From: Arsukibacterium sp. UBA5043
GTDB lineage: Bacteria; Pseudomonadota; Gammaproteobacteria; Enterobacterales; Alteromonadaceae
NCBI GenBank assembly: GCA_002415085.1
Contig: DIBV01000007.1
Location: forward strand, 1 to 64,000
Length of the DNA stretch: 64,000 bases
Reading direction: 5' to 3'
Positions 8,292 through 15,429 of the stretch are shown in pieces (position 1 is the stretch's first letter; every line of letters begins with the position of its first letter). The translations under genes were made by a program, and so were the position numbers. A model generated the notes under the pieces. The model did no database searches and was not told where the DNA came from. It saw nothing but the letters and a program-made list of their open reading frames with translations.

Positions 8292-10793
8292 TCAGAAATC
8301 CACTACTAAATCAGCCGAACATACCATAGTGCCTTCCAGACACAGGGTGTAAGTTGCTGATGCTGCCATCGAGTTAAACCGATCACGATGTCTGCCATCA
8401 TTTTCAATTGTTTCGATATACGCACCATCACGGTACAGATCCAGATCACCTGTTGCTCCCATCCAGCGTAAGTCAACTATCGTTGATCCGGTGCGAGCTC
8501 TGATAGCGCGATGCAACGTTAACGTAATATCACTCTCAACCAGGCTAACCATCTGGCTTGTCATATCTGTTAAACCGGTACTGTCGGTAACTGTCAGGGT
8601 GACTTCATAGCTCCCTTCTGCCGGATAAGTGTGGCTCGGGTTTTGCTCGTCTGACACAGCGCCATCACCAAAATCCCAGCTCCAGCTGCTGATATTATCG
8701 TTGGCATCAGTAGAACTGTCGGTAAAATCGACATTCAGGCCTGATGCAACATAACTAAAGCCTGCTGCCGGCGCCACTGGATCCGGATCAACCACATCAC
8801 CACCAAGCGCTGTTATCGTCAGGTTCCAACTGTTTAAGGTGCCTAAATCGGCGCCGGCATTGTCAGATACATTCAGGGTCCAATCGCCTTGCATCGCTTC
8901 ACCATTGAAGGTATCAACGGTCCAGCTTTGCACTAAGTCATCTTCGCTGCCACCACTACGATTTTGCAGTATATGTTCTGTGCCTTGCGGCGACGTCAGA
9001 CTAACAACTAAGTCGCCTCTCCAGGTGTGGGTGATGTCAACGCCTGCTTCAACGTTAAATACGGTTCCTTCGTCAGGCACGTTTATAACACTGTTGATGC
9101 CAGTTGCGTTGTTATCTGGAATAGCCACGGGGTTGGTGTTCTCAAAACTGAAATCAGCCAGCCCTTGTGGCAACACCACCAGCGTTGCCGATACGCTTTT
9201 AACCACTGCTGGATCTGCCGCATCAATACCTGTCACTGTTACTAAATAATCGCCCCATGGGGTGTCAGCCATGGTCGGTACCGACACGGTAATGGTATCA
9301 CCCGGCTGAGCGGATTCAGCAGATAAGCTCACGCCTTCAATACTGGGATCGGTACTGACACTAAGCTCAACATCACCCATCCAGTCGGCCAGATTACCGA
9401 CATCAAGGCTAAATTCAGCCGTTTCACCGGCGGTAATCTGCTGACTGCGGGGAGATAATGTTAAGCGGAAACTCGGCGTTGGATCGGCATCAGCAAGCGC
9501 GTTTACCAGATTTAAACGCTTTCCAGAAACGGTCTTACCATCGAGCGAAGCAAGCTCGTCGCCACTATCCATCAGAATTGCTTTCATTTCCAGTGGGGTT
9601 ATTTCCGGATTTATAGACCACAACAGTGCTGCGGCACCTGCAACATGCGGCGAGGCCATGGAGGTACCAGAAAATACGGCATAATTGTTGCCCGGTACGG
9701 TTGATAAAATGTCTGAGCCCGGTGCGCCAAGATCGACCGAAGTAGCACCATAATTGGAAGCGCCAACAGCAAATACCGATAAATCATCAAGGCGATCGGT
9801 TGAAGCGACCGAGACAATAACATCAAGATCATAGCCCGCCGGATACATTGGACTAACATCAGCATCTGCGCCATCATTGCCTGAGGCTGCAATAAATAGA
9901 ATACCAGCATCGCCGCCTGACTGAATGGCTGCGCGCAACGTTTCGGAGAAACCGCCGCCGCCCCATGAGTTATTGGTAGCCTTAATGTTTACGCCATAAT
10001 TTGTTTTTAAATCGGTATAGTAGTCAATACATTCAATTGCGCCTGCCGTACTGCCACCCGTAGGGCCGAGGAACTGACAGGGCAGCAGGGTGACATTCCA
10101 GTTTACGCCGGTTATACCCACACCATTGTCACCACCTGCTCCGATTGTCCCTGCAACATGAGTACCATGACTATCGCTATCCATCGGATCGTTATTTTCG
10201 TTCAGTGTTGAATAACCATATGGATGGCCCGGATAGCTGCCATCGTTCTCCCAACGGTTTGGAATTAAATCAGGATGGTTGTAATCCATACCTGAATCGA
10301 TAACACCAATCACCACATCATGACTACCGGTTGTGGTATCCCACGCTGCAACGGCACTGATATCGGCCCCAGCAGTACCACCATTTTGCCCGGTATTATT
10401 TAACGACCACATCTCTCCAAATCGGGGATCACCAGGAACGGCAAGAGGAGCGGCTAACGCTTTTACCAAATAATTTGGTTCAGCAACCTCAATAGCCGGG
10501 TTAGCGGCAAGCTGCTTAATTAAGAAGTCACGATTAACGCCTTTAGGTACTTTAATTTTGGCTATGCGTCCATCTGCAATATGACGCATTTTAATGTCAC
10601 GCCCCTGATTATCGAGTTGTCGCAGACTGGCACCGCTGCGTTTTACGATAGAAACACGCTCTTGTTTGGTTACGCCAGGTTTAAACATAACAAGAATAGA
10701 ATCATCAGCTTGCGCAGGCTTATTCGCTGCGAATGCTGAACCCGAACACAGCGCTGCGGCAACCGCTAACGCCAGAATTTTTTGCTTGGACAT
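8292..10793 (-). CDS. Secreted S8 serine peptidase (subtilase) with I9 propeptide, P/proprotein-convertase and PKD domains
   Basis: I start at ATG 10793 (833 residues), preceded by GGGAA; a second ATG at 10805 would add four residues but has no ribosome site. Counting from that longer start: signal peptide to about 26, inhibitor I9 propeptide about 33-115, catalytic domain about 130-440 with Asp170 (VIDSGMD), His213 (DSHGTHVAG), oxyanion Asn310 (AASGND) and Ser382 (SGTSMASPH). A linker region follows at 445-545, then a P/homoB-like domain at 550-668, a PKD domain at 678-757 (SWDFGDG) and a C-terminal beta domain that may bind surfaces. It should be an exported, self-processed endopeptidase. 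It is divergent from the curli genes, so it may act on the matrix, but this is inference. Confidence 0.93.
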   Translation of the reverse strand: MSKQKILALAVAAALCSGSAFAANKPAQADDSILVMFKPGVTKQERVSIVKRSGASLRQLDNQGRDIKMRHIADGRIAKIKVPKGVNRDFLIKQLAANPAIEVAEPNYLVKALAAPLAVPGDPRFGEMWSLNNTGQNGGTAGADISAVAAWDTTTGSHDVVIGVIDSGMDYNHPDLIPNRWENDGSYPGHPYGYSTLNENNDPMDSDSHGTHVAGTIGAGGDNGVGITGVNWNVTLLPCQFLGPTGGSTAGAIECIDYYTDLKTNYGVNIKATNNSWGGGGFSETLRAAIQSGGDAGILFIAASGNDGADADVSPMYPAGYDLDVIVSVASTDRLDDLSVFAVGASNYGATSVDLGAPGSDILSTVPGNNYAVFSGTSMASPHVAGAAALLWSINPEITPLEMKAILMDSGDELASLDGKTVSGKRLNLVNALADADPTPSFRLTLSPRSQQITAGETAEFSLDVGNLADWMGDVELSVSTDPSIEGVSLSAESAQPGDTITVSVPTMADTPWGDYLVTVTGIDAADPAVVKSVSATLVVLPQGLADFSFENTNPVAIPDNNATGINSVINVPDEGTVFNVEAGVDITHTWRGDLVVSLTSPQGTEHILQNRSGGSEDDLVQSWTVDTFNGEAMQGDWTLNVSDNAGADLGTLNSWNLTITALGGDVVDPDPVAPAAGFSYVASGLNVDFTDSSTDANDNISSWSWDFGDGAVSDEQNPSHTYPAEGSYEVTLTVTDSTGLTDMTSQMVSLVESDITLTLHRAIRARTGSTIVDLRWMGATGDLDLYRDGAYIETIENDGRHRDRFNSMAASATYTLCLEGTMVCSADLVVDF

Positions 10794-11081
10794 AGTAATT
10801 CCCATTTTAATTATTTGTAAAGATTATGCTTACTTACTGCACCAATAACCATTAGCATGAATATTAACAATTTGCTCATAACAATCGTGTAAATAGTACA
10901 AATGGATTAGTAGTTAAGGACGGGCACATGTGAATGGATGGTTATTATCCTATTGTATTTAAACAAAATAATAATTTTATACGAAGTTATTAAATTGAAA
11001 TAAAAATAAAACATTTGTCCTATTGTAGCTTTAAAATATGTCTTTAGTCTGGAAGTTGTAATAATTGATGAAGGAATGTTT
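10794..11081. promoter_or_regulatory. Divergent control region between the subtilase gene and the curli operon
   Basis: This 288-base stretch carries no gene and is strongly AT-rich from about 10940. It must hold promoters for both directions. A TTGAAA at 10995-11000 could be a -35 element for the curli operon, but no good -10 sits at the standard distance. Two exact copies of TCCTATTGTA occur at 10948-10957 and 11018-11027. A CTTTAGTCT element at 11042-11050 is also present upstream of the csgD-like gene. Confidence 0.6.
10948..11027 (+). repeat. Pair of 10-base direct repeats upstream of csgB
   Basis: TCCTATTGTA is found at 10948-10957 and again, same orientation, at 11018-11027, exactly 70 bases apart. 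Both lie in the AT-rich leader of the curli operon. They could be regulator-binding half-sites or a duplicated promoter element; no function is shown. Confidence 0.5.
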
Positions 11082-11486
11082 GTGCTAAATGTAAATACTA
11101 AGTCCGTCTTTTTGTTAGTTGGTATAACAGCTAGCGGTTGGGCGGTTGCAGATGTTTCAGTGCAATTAACTTCATTGATTGAGCGTCATGCCTTGGCTAA
11201 CGGAGTCGATATTACTCAGTTGGGCGATCTGAATGTTGCTGATGTCACTCAGGGAGGCGATGCCAATTATGCCGTTTTATTACAGCAAGGCGTGCTTAAT
11301 CAGATATTTCTGCAGCAGTATGGCAGTGGTAATCAGGCACAAATCCGGCAGTTCGGTAACAATAACAGTGCTGATATTTTGCAGCAGGGAGAGAGCAACC
11401 TGATCCAGCTGGAGCAATGGGGAAACCGCAGTTTCTCGATTGAGCAGATTGGAAACGGTGCTGAAATCTCAATAATTCAATACTAA
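11082..11486 (+). CDS. csgB: Curlin minor subunit, CsgB-like nucleator
   Basis: I choose GTG 11082 (134 residues) because AAGGA at 11071-11075 is 6 bases away; ATG 11076 touches it. A signal peptide ends near AVA-DVS. The mature part is about eight 11-residue half-repeats of the type xxQxGxxNxAxI, for example TQLGDLN, QQGVLN, QYGSGN, QFGNNN, QQGESN and QWGNRS. The central glutamine and asparagine ladder is kept in nearly every half-repeat, as in canonical CsgB/CsgA beta-solenoids. CsgB is anchored on the cell surface and templates polymerisation of the major curlin. It is first in the operon, 22 bases before csgA. The CsgB name rests on repeat type and order; a CsgA-like role is possible. Confidence 0.82.
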   Translation: MLNVNTKSVFLLVGITASGWAVADVSVQLTSLIERHALANGVDITQLGDLNVADVTQGGDANYAVLLQQGVLNQIFLQQYGSGNQAQIRQFGNNNSADILQQGESNLIQLEQWGNRSFSIEQIGNGAEISIIQY

Positions 11487-11508
11487 TAAGAGACTCAGGG
11501 AGAATCAC

Positions 11509-12996
11509 ATGAACCTTATTAAACCACGTAAACATTTTTTAGGTATGGCAATTGCTTTGTGTTTTGCGGGCAATGTTATGGCAGAAAATGAAGCTATTAT
11601 TTTGCAGAGCTCAGCAGTCGGTTCTGCAGAAGGTAATACTGCTGAAGTGACTCAAACCAATACCGGTGGTAATGCTAATCTTGCCATTATTGAGCAAGTT
11701 GGTGAACTGAACTATGGCAGTGTTTTACAGAATGGTCTGTGGCTGGAAGCCTATAGTTTTAATACAGGCAGCGATAACGCAGTGCGGATCGAGCAGTTTG
11801 CGGATTGGCACATTGCCTCTAGCGATATTGTCGGTGATGAGAACATAGTCACCATTACCCAGGATGGTTTTTTCAATCAGACAGACGTTATTATTGAAGG
11901 TAATGTCAATGATACTGCAGTTTTTCAAACCGGAGATTTAAACGAAGCATTCGCTACTTTACTGGGCGACATGAACCTTGCTGAAATTGAACAAAGTGGC
12001 AATAGCAACTGGGTTACTGCGGAGTTTACCGGTAATGAAAACATGTTTTATAGTTATCAGGAAGGTAGCAGCAACGAAGCTGCCATGCTCGGCGTTGTCG
12101 GAAACTCCAATCAATTCGAAGCCGAACAGTTTGGTGATCAGAACGTGGGCGGAGTGGTAGGGTTAAGCGGCGATAACAATGCCATTTTCGTGCAGCAGGA
12201 CGGCATGCTCAATGCCTTTATTGCGACGGACGTTACCGGCAATGATAACTTGATTGATGTTTTTCAAGATGGCTCTGATAACGTTTTTTTGGTGCAACCG
12301 GTCACCGGCGACACCAACTGGATCCTGATTGATCAAACTGGTGTCAGCAATCTGGTGGAAGCGCCACTGGGACTTGTTGGCAATAATAACCTTATTGATG
12401 TCCGGCAAGATGGTACTGAAAACAATGCACTAGTAGCAACTGATGGTGATAATCACAATTTAACTATTTACCAGGACGGTGATATGAACACCGCAGAAAT
12501 GGTGTTGGGTGTTGATGGCAACAGTGCTGATATTTATAGTCGCGGTAATAATAATTATGCCGGCGTAGGCTTAGTAGGTAGTGACAATATTACCGACATC
12601 ATGCAGCGTGGTGATGATAACTTTGCTGTGGTTGATGTTGTTGGCGATGACAACGAGATCAGTGTTGATCAAATGGGTAATACCAACGAAGTGCTTATTA
12701 CCAGTGCCGTAGTGGTAGTTGAAAACAATATCAGTGTCCAGCAGGATGGTGATCTCAACCTGGTTGATATGCTTGTTGAAGGTAGTGGCAATCTGGCAGA
12801 CATTTTACAAGAAGGAAATGGCAACTGGGTAGCCGGCAACGATGGATACTTTGCACTTTCCGGAGAAAATGGTACCGTGGCTATCAGTCAACTGGGTAAT
12901 GACAATCTGGTGTTAGGAGAGCAGTATGGCAACGGTAATATCATGAATATTACTCAGCTGGGCGACTTTAATACCGCAATCGTTACTCAAAACTAA
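11509..12996 (+). CDS. csgA: Unusually large acidic curlin, CsgA-like major subunit
   Basis: The 495-residue protein is far longer than E. coli CsgA (151). A signal peptide ends at VMA (residue 25). From residue 109 to 495 there are about 17 repeats of 20-27 residues with pattern G-(D/N)-x-N-x-(I/L)-x-(I/V)-x-Q-x-G-x-x-N; residues 42-108 hold a few less regular ones. The first half of each repeat keeps the curlin Q-x-G-x-x-N signature; the second half usually lacks the glutamine. By hand count the mature part has no Lys, no Cys, 4 Arg and about 71 Asp plus Glu. It should be exported through CsgG and form extracellular amyloid fibres. AGGGAGA precedes the ATG. A hairpin at 13004-13020 follows the stop. 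Confidence 0.85.
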   Translation: MNLIKPRKHFLGMAIALCFAGNVMAENEAIILQSSAVGSAEGNTAEVTQTNTGGNANLAIIEQVGELNYGSVLQNGLWLEAYSFNTGSDNAVRIEQFADWHIASSDIVGDENIVTITQDGFFNQTDVIIEGNVNDTAVFQTGDLNEAFATLLGDMNLAEIEQSGNSNWVTAEFTGNENMFYSYQEGSSNEAAMLGVVGNSNQFEAEQFGDQNVGGVVGLSGDNNAIFVQQDGMLNAFIATDVTGNDNLIDVFQDGSDNVFLVQPVTGDTNWILIDQTGVSNLVEAPLGLVGNNNLIDVRQDGTENNALVATDGDNHNLTIYQDGDMNTAEMVLGVDGNSADIYSRGNNNYAGVGLVGSDNITDIMQRGDDNFAVVDVVGDDNEISVDQMGNTNEVLITSAVVVVENNISVQQDGDLNLVDMLVEGSGNLADILQEGNGNWVAGNDGYFALSGENGTVAISQLGNDNLVLGEQYGNGNIMNITQLGDFNTAIVTQN

Positions 12997-13003
12997 CGTA
13001 AAG

Positions 13004-13020
13004 GGCGGCCTTTGGCCGCC
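13004..13020 (+). terminator. Intercistronic hairpin between csgA and csgE
   Basis: A perfect 7-base GC stem (GGCGGCC / GGCCGCC) with loop TTT lies between csgA and csgE, ending 8 bases before the csgE ATG. There is no T-run, so it is not a full terminator. It may stabilise the csgBA message, reduce read-through, or mask the csgE start, which has no clear ribosome-binding site. Confidence 0.55.
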
Positions 13021-13028
13021 ATAGGCAT

Positions 13029-13406
13029 ATGAAAGTAATTTTCCTGCTGTTATGTTTGCTGCTGCCGGTAAAGGCGGCAGCAAATGATATCGAATTAAGC
13101 GGCTTAGTGATTGACCGCACCATCTCGCGTTTTGGCAAAGACTTTATGTTCTATTATTCTGGTTACTGGCGTGATATGCCGGCAACGGAAGGCGTGTCTG
13201 TGGTTATTTATGAACAAGTATATCCCCAAGCCGGCACATTCTTGTGGGTGGAGATGAATCAACAACGCGTTTATCAAACATATTTCGGCCGGCGTTATAA
13301 CAATGTTAAGGAGATGGCTGAGCAGGCGATTTTGCGCAGTATTAATGAGCTGGCCAACATTCAGGCCAGTATGTTATTGGGTAGTCAGGATCAAGAAATA
13401 TTTTAA
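13029..13406 (+). CDS. csgE: Curli assembly protein CsgE
   Basis: A 125-residue periplasmic protein with a signal peptide ending near AAA-ND (about residue 18). The mature part follows the CsgE pattern: LSGLVIDRTISRFGKDF at the start, a WVEMNQQRVYQTYF strand in the middle, and a C-terminal helix and tail ending in DQEIF. CsgE caps the periplasmic side of the CsgG pore and gates curlin entry. No Shine-Dalgarno sequence is visible before the ATG and a hairpin ends 8 bases upstream, so translation may be low or coupled to csgA. csgF follows after 11 bases. Confidence 0.9.
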   Translation: MKVIFLLLCLLLPVKAAANDIELSGLVIDRTISRFGKDFMFYYSGYWRDMPATEGVSVVIYEQVYPQAGTFLWVEMNQQRVYQTYFGRRYNNVKEMAEQAILRSINELANIQASMLLGSQDQEIF

Positions 13407-13417
13407 AAGGAATAATA

Positions 13418-13804
13418 ATGAACAAATCTGCAGTACTGCTATTCCTGCTGGCATCTGCCTGCGCAAGTGCAACTGAGTTAGTTTATACCCCGATTAATCC
13501 AAGCTTTGGCGGCAATCCGCTAAATGGTAATTTCTTATTACAGAAAGCCCAAAGCCAGAACGGCTATAGTGAAGAACGACCAACGTTATCTTTTGTGGAT
13601 AAATTTCAGGAGGCATTGGAGCGAAACATTATCAACTCGCTAACCAGACGAATAGCTGATGGTGAGCTGGTTGATGGCACATACAATACCGGTGAGTTTT
13701 TAGTCGAAATCACCACCGGAACTGACGGCAGCGTTATTGTAAATATTACCAATATTGATACAGGTGAAGTGACGATCATTACTATTCCTGTGATTGGGGG
13801 TTAG
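13418..13804 (+). CDS. csgF: Curli assembly protein CsgF
   Basis: A 128-residue secreted protein with a signal peptide to about residue 18. The N-terminal mature segment YTPINPSFGGNPLNGNFLL carries the conserved (P/N)xFGGNPxNG motif by which CsgF inserts into the CsgG channel. The rest is a helix followed by a small beta domain that couples CsgB to the pore on the cell surface. A good AAAAGGAA ribosome site precedes the ATG. The stop is followed after two bases by csgG. Confidence 0.93.
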   Translation: MNKSAVLLFLLASACASATELVYTPINPSFGGNPLNGNFLLQKAQSQNGYSEERPTLSFVDKFQEALERNIINSLTRRIADGELVDGTYNTGEFLVEITTGTDGSVIVNITNIDTGEVTIITIPVIGG

Positions 13805-13806
13805 TA

Positions 13807-14586
13807 ATGAAAGCAGTAGTTAATATAATAGTGATGTCCGCTCTGGCGGGATGTTCTCTGGTACCAAAACCTGAGCTGAGTATTACCCCGGCCAGTGTTG
13901 ATAGTATTAGTAGCACTATGCAGACGTTGCAACAGCAAGCAAAACCACGACAGCAAATCCCTGTTTCTGTCTATGCTTTTCGGGATCAGACGGGCCAATA
14001 TAAACCTCAGGGCAATGTATCAAGTTTTTCTACCGCAGTAACTCAGGGTGCAACCTCAATGCTAACCCAGATCCTGCTTGATAGTGGCTGGTTTGCGCCA
14101 CTGGAGCGGGAAGGATTACAAAATTTGCTTACTGAGCGAAAAATTTATGGCTCAAATAAAAAATTAACCGAACTGCCGCCGCTCAAAGAGGCCCGTTTAG
14201 TTTTCGAGGGCGGTATTATTGGTTATGAGACCAACTTAACTACAGGTGGTATTGGCGCTGAATATTTTGGTTTGGGACTGTCAGAATTATATCGGGAAGA
14301 TCAGGTAACGGTTTATCTGCGAGCAATTGATGTCTATACGGGTCAGGTGTTGCTTTCCGTTTCTACGACTAAAAAAGTGTTTTCACAGGAGTTACGCGCC
14401 GGTTTATTCCGATATGTGTCATTGAACAGACTGGTCGAAATGGAGGGGGGGTATTCGACCAATGAACCGGTGCAGTATTGTGTTAAGCAAGCAATGGAAA
14501 GTGCCGTGGTTGAATTAATTAGTATAGGTCTCGAGCGTGGTTTCTGGCGTACTGACGATCAGGCCAGTTTGGCAAGCTCAGGCTGA
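13807..14586 (+). CDS. csgG: Curli secretion channel lipoprotein CsgG
   Basis: The 259-residue precursor has a lipobox LAGC (Cys16), so it is an outer-membrane lipoprotein. The family core is clear: VYAFRDQTGQYKP, FSTAVTQGATSML, LEREGLQNLLTERK, EGGIIGYETN and YSTNEPVQYCV. CsgG forms the nonameric pore through which curlins leave the cell. Against E. coli CsgG from memory, the constriction loop reads PQGNVSSFS instead of PYPASNFS. Phe56 is kept, Tyr51 and Asn55 are replaced, and the loop is one residue longer. The last 28 bases overlap the 3' end of the opposite csgD-like gene. Confidence 0.95.
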   Translation: MKAVVNIIVMSALAGCSLVPKPELSITPASVDSISSTMQTLQQQAKPRQQIPVSVYAFRDQTGQYKPQGNVSSFSTAVTQGATSMLTQILLDSGWFAPLEREGLQNLLTERKIYGSNKKLTELPPLKEARLVFEGGIIGYETNLTTGGIGAEYFGLGLSELYREDQVTVYLRAIDVYTGQVLLSVSTTKKVFSQELRAGLFRYVSLNRLVEMEGGYSTNEPVQYCVKQAMESAVVELISIGLERGFWRTDDQASLASSG

Positions 14587-15236
14587 CTTTCCAATATCAG
14601 GTTGGATTGCTGCAACCAACGCAGCAATTCAACCCGGTTTCGGGCCTGCGTTTTTCTAAATACGGCCGATAAATGTGCTTTAACTGTATGAGCACTGATA
14701 TTCAATACTTCCGCGATTTCTTTGTTACGGGCACCTTCTGCAACTAGTCCAATTATCCGCTTCTCTTGCCGGGTAAGTTGGGCGTTGATACTGGCAGTCA
14801 TTTCTAAATTAGCTTTCTTAGGTTTATTAATCAGCAGATCCACTACGTCCGACATGACCGTACGCGAATAATATAACTGGCCGGACATCAGGGTTTTCAG
14901 CGCGGTCAATACCCGGTCTAATTGTTCATCACGATAGATCAACCCTCTGATCCCATTGTGAATCGCCAGCGCAGGATCGATTAGTGCCCGCTCAGCCTGA
15001 AAAATAAATACCGGGCAGCGCTGCATAATCGTCGATAATTCGTTAGACAGGCCTTTTTTGGTCAGATCATGGCTGTTAAACTGATAGCCCACCAAGACAC
15101 CTGATTTAATAGGCTGTTGAATAAAATCGGTACGATTGCACTGCTGTACTTTTATGCCAACCGATTGAGCCAGCATCGCGGTATTATGTAATTGCTGGCG
15201 CTCTGATAGTATTATCAGCTTGGAAAACCGTTCCAT
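14559..15236 (-). CDS. CsgD-like LuxR-family transcriptional regulator
   Basis: I start at ATG 15236 (225 residues) with GGAGGTG upstream; an upstream TTG at 15251 would put the ribosome site inside the gene. Residues about 1-130 form a degenerate receiver-like domain without a convincing phospho-acceptor aspartate, as in CsgD and VpsT. Residues about 150-212 are a LuxR-type helix-turn-helix (LTRQEKRIIGLVAEG, NKEIAEVLNISAHTVKAHL). CsgD activates curli and matrix genes. Its place at the end of the curli operon, tail to tail with csgG and overlapping it by 28 bases, supports this role. An inverted repeat just upstream (15257-15279) may be its own operator. Confidence 0.85.
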   Translation of the reverse strand: MERFSKLIILSERQQLHNTAMLAQSVGIKVQQCNRTDFIQQPIKSGVLVGYQFNSHDLTKKGLSNELSTIMQRCPVFIFQAERALIDPALAIHNGIRGLIYRDEQLDRVLTALKTLMSGQLYYSRTVMSDVVDLLINKPKKANLEMTASINAQLTRQEKRIIGLVAEGARNKEIAEVLNISAHTVKAHLSAVFRKTQARNRVELLRWLQQSNLILESQPELAKLA

Positions 15237-15256
15237 TGTTTTCACCTCCAAACGAC

Positions 15257-15279
15257 TTTAGTCTTAACCATTGACTAAA
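15257..15279. promoter_or_regulatory. Inverted repeat TTTAGTC-N9-GACTAAA upstream of the csgD-like gene
   Basis: Two perfect 7-base arms (15257-15263 and 15273-15279) are separated by 9 bases, 21-43 bases before the csgD-like ATG. The left arm lies in CTTTAGTCT, which also occurs at 11042-11050 before csgB. It is a candidate binding site for a dimeric regulator. Confidence 0.5.
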
Positions 15280-15286
15280 ACGACCC

Positions 15287-15295
15287 TGATATACT
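15287..15295 (+). promoter_or_regulatory. Candidate extended -10 promoter toward the phosphatase gene
   Basis: TGATATACT matches an extended -10 element (TGnTATAAT) about 135 bases before the phosphatase start. A TTGACT at 15271-15276 is only 13 bases away, too close for a normal -35, so the extended motif would have to carry the promoter. Confidence 0.4.
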
Positions 15296-15429
15296 GTACC
15301 GCGTGGCCATCAATTGCAACTGTTGAAGCCCGTTAAAGTTAAAATAAAGCCGCTGAAATGCCGCTTTTTTGCTATTGCACCAGGTGCTATTTTTAAGTTT
15401 AATCGCAGCAACTACGTTAAGGAGCAACC

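Noticed and set aside
8839-9249. 136-residue plus-strand frame inside the subtilase gene
   Set aside because: It is antisense to the P-domain coding region, has no ribosome site and no family motif. It is a codon-bias shadow.
11509-12996. Possible DNA-level tandem repeat or CRISPR-like array in the repeat-rich region
   Set aside because: The repeats exist at protein level (curlin units of 20-27 residues). At DNA level the units are too divergent, and there are no constant repeats with unique spacers.
15345-15375. Hairpin in AAAGCCGCTGAAATGCCGCTTTTTT before the phosphatase gene
   Set aside because: The GCCGC copies are direct, not inverted, so no stable stem forms despite the T-run.
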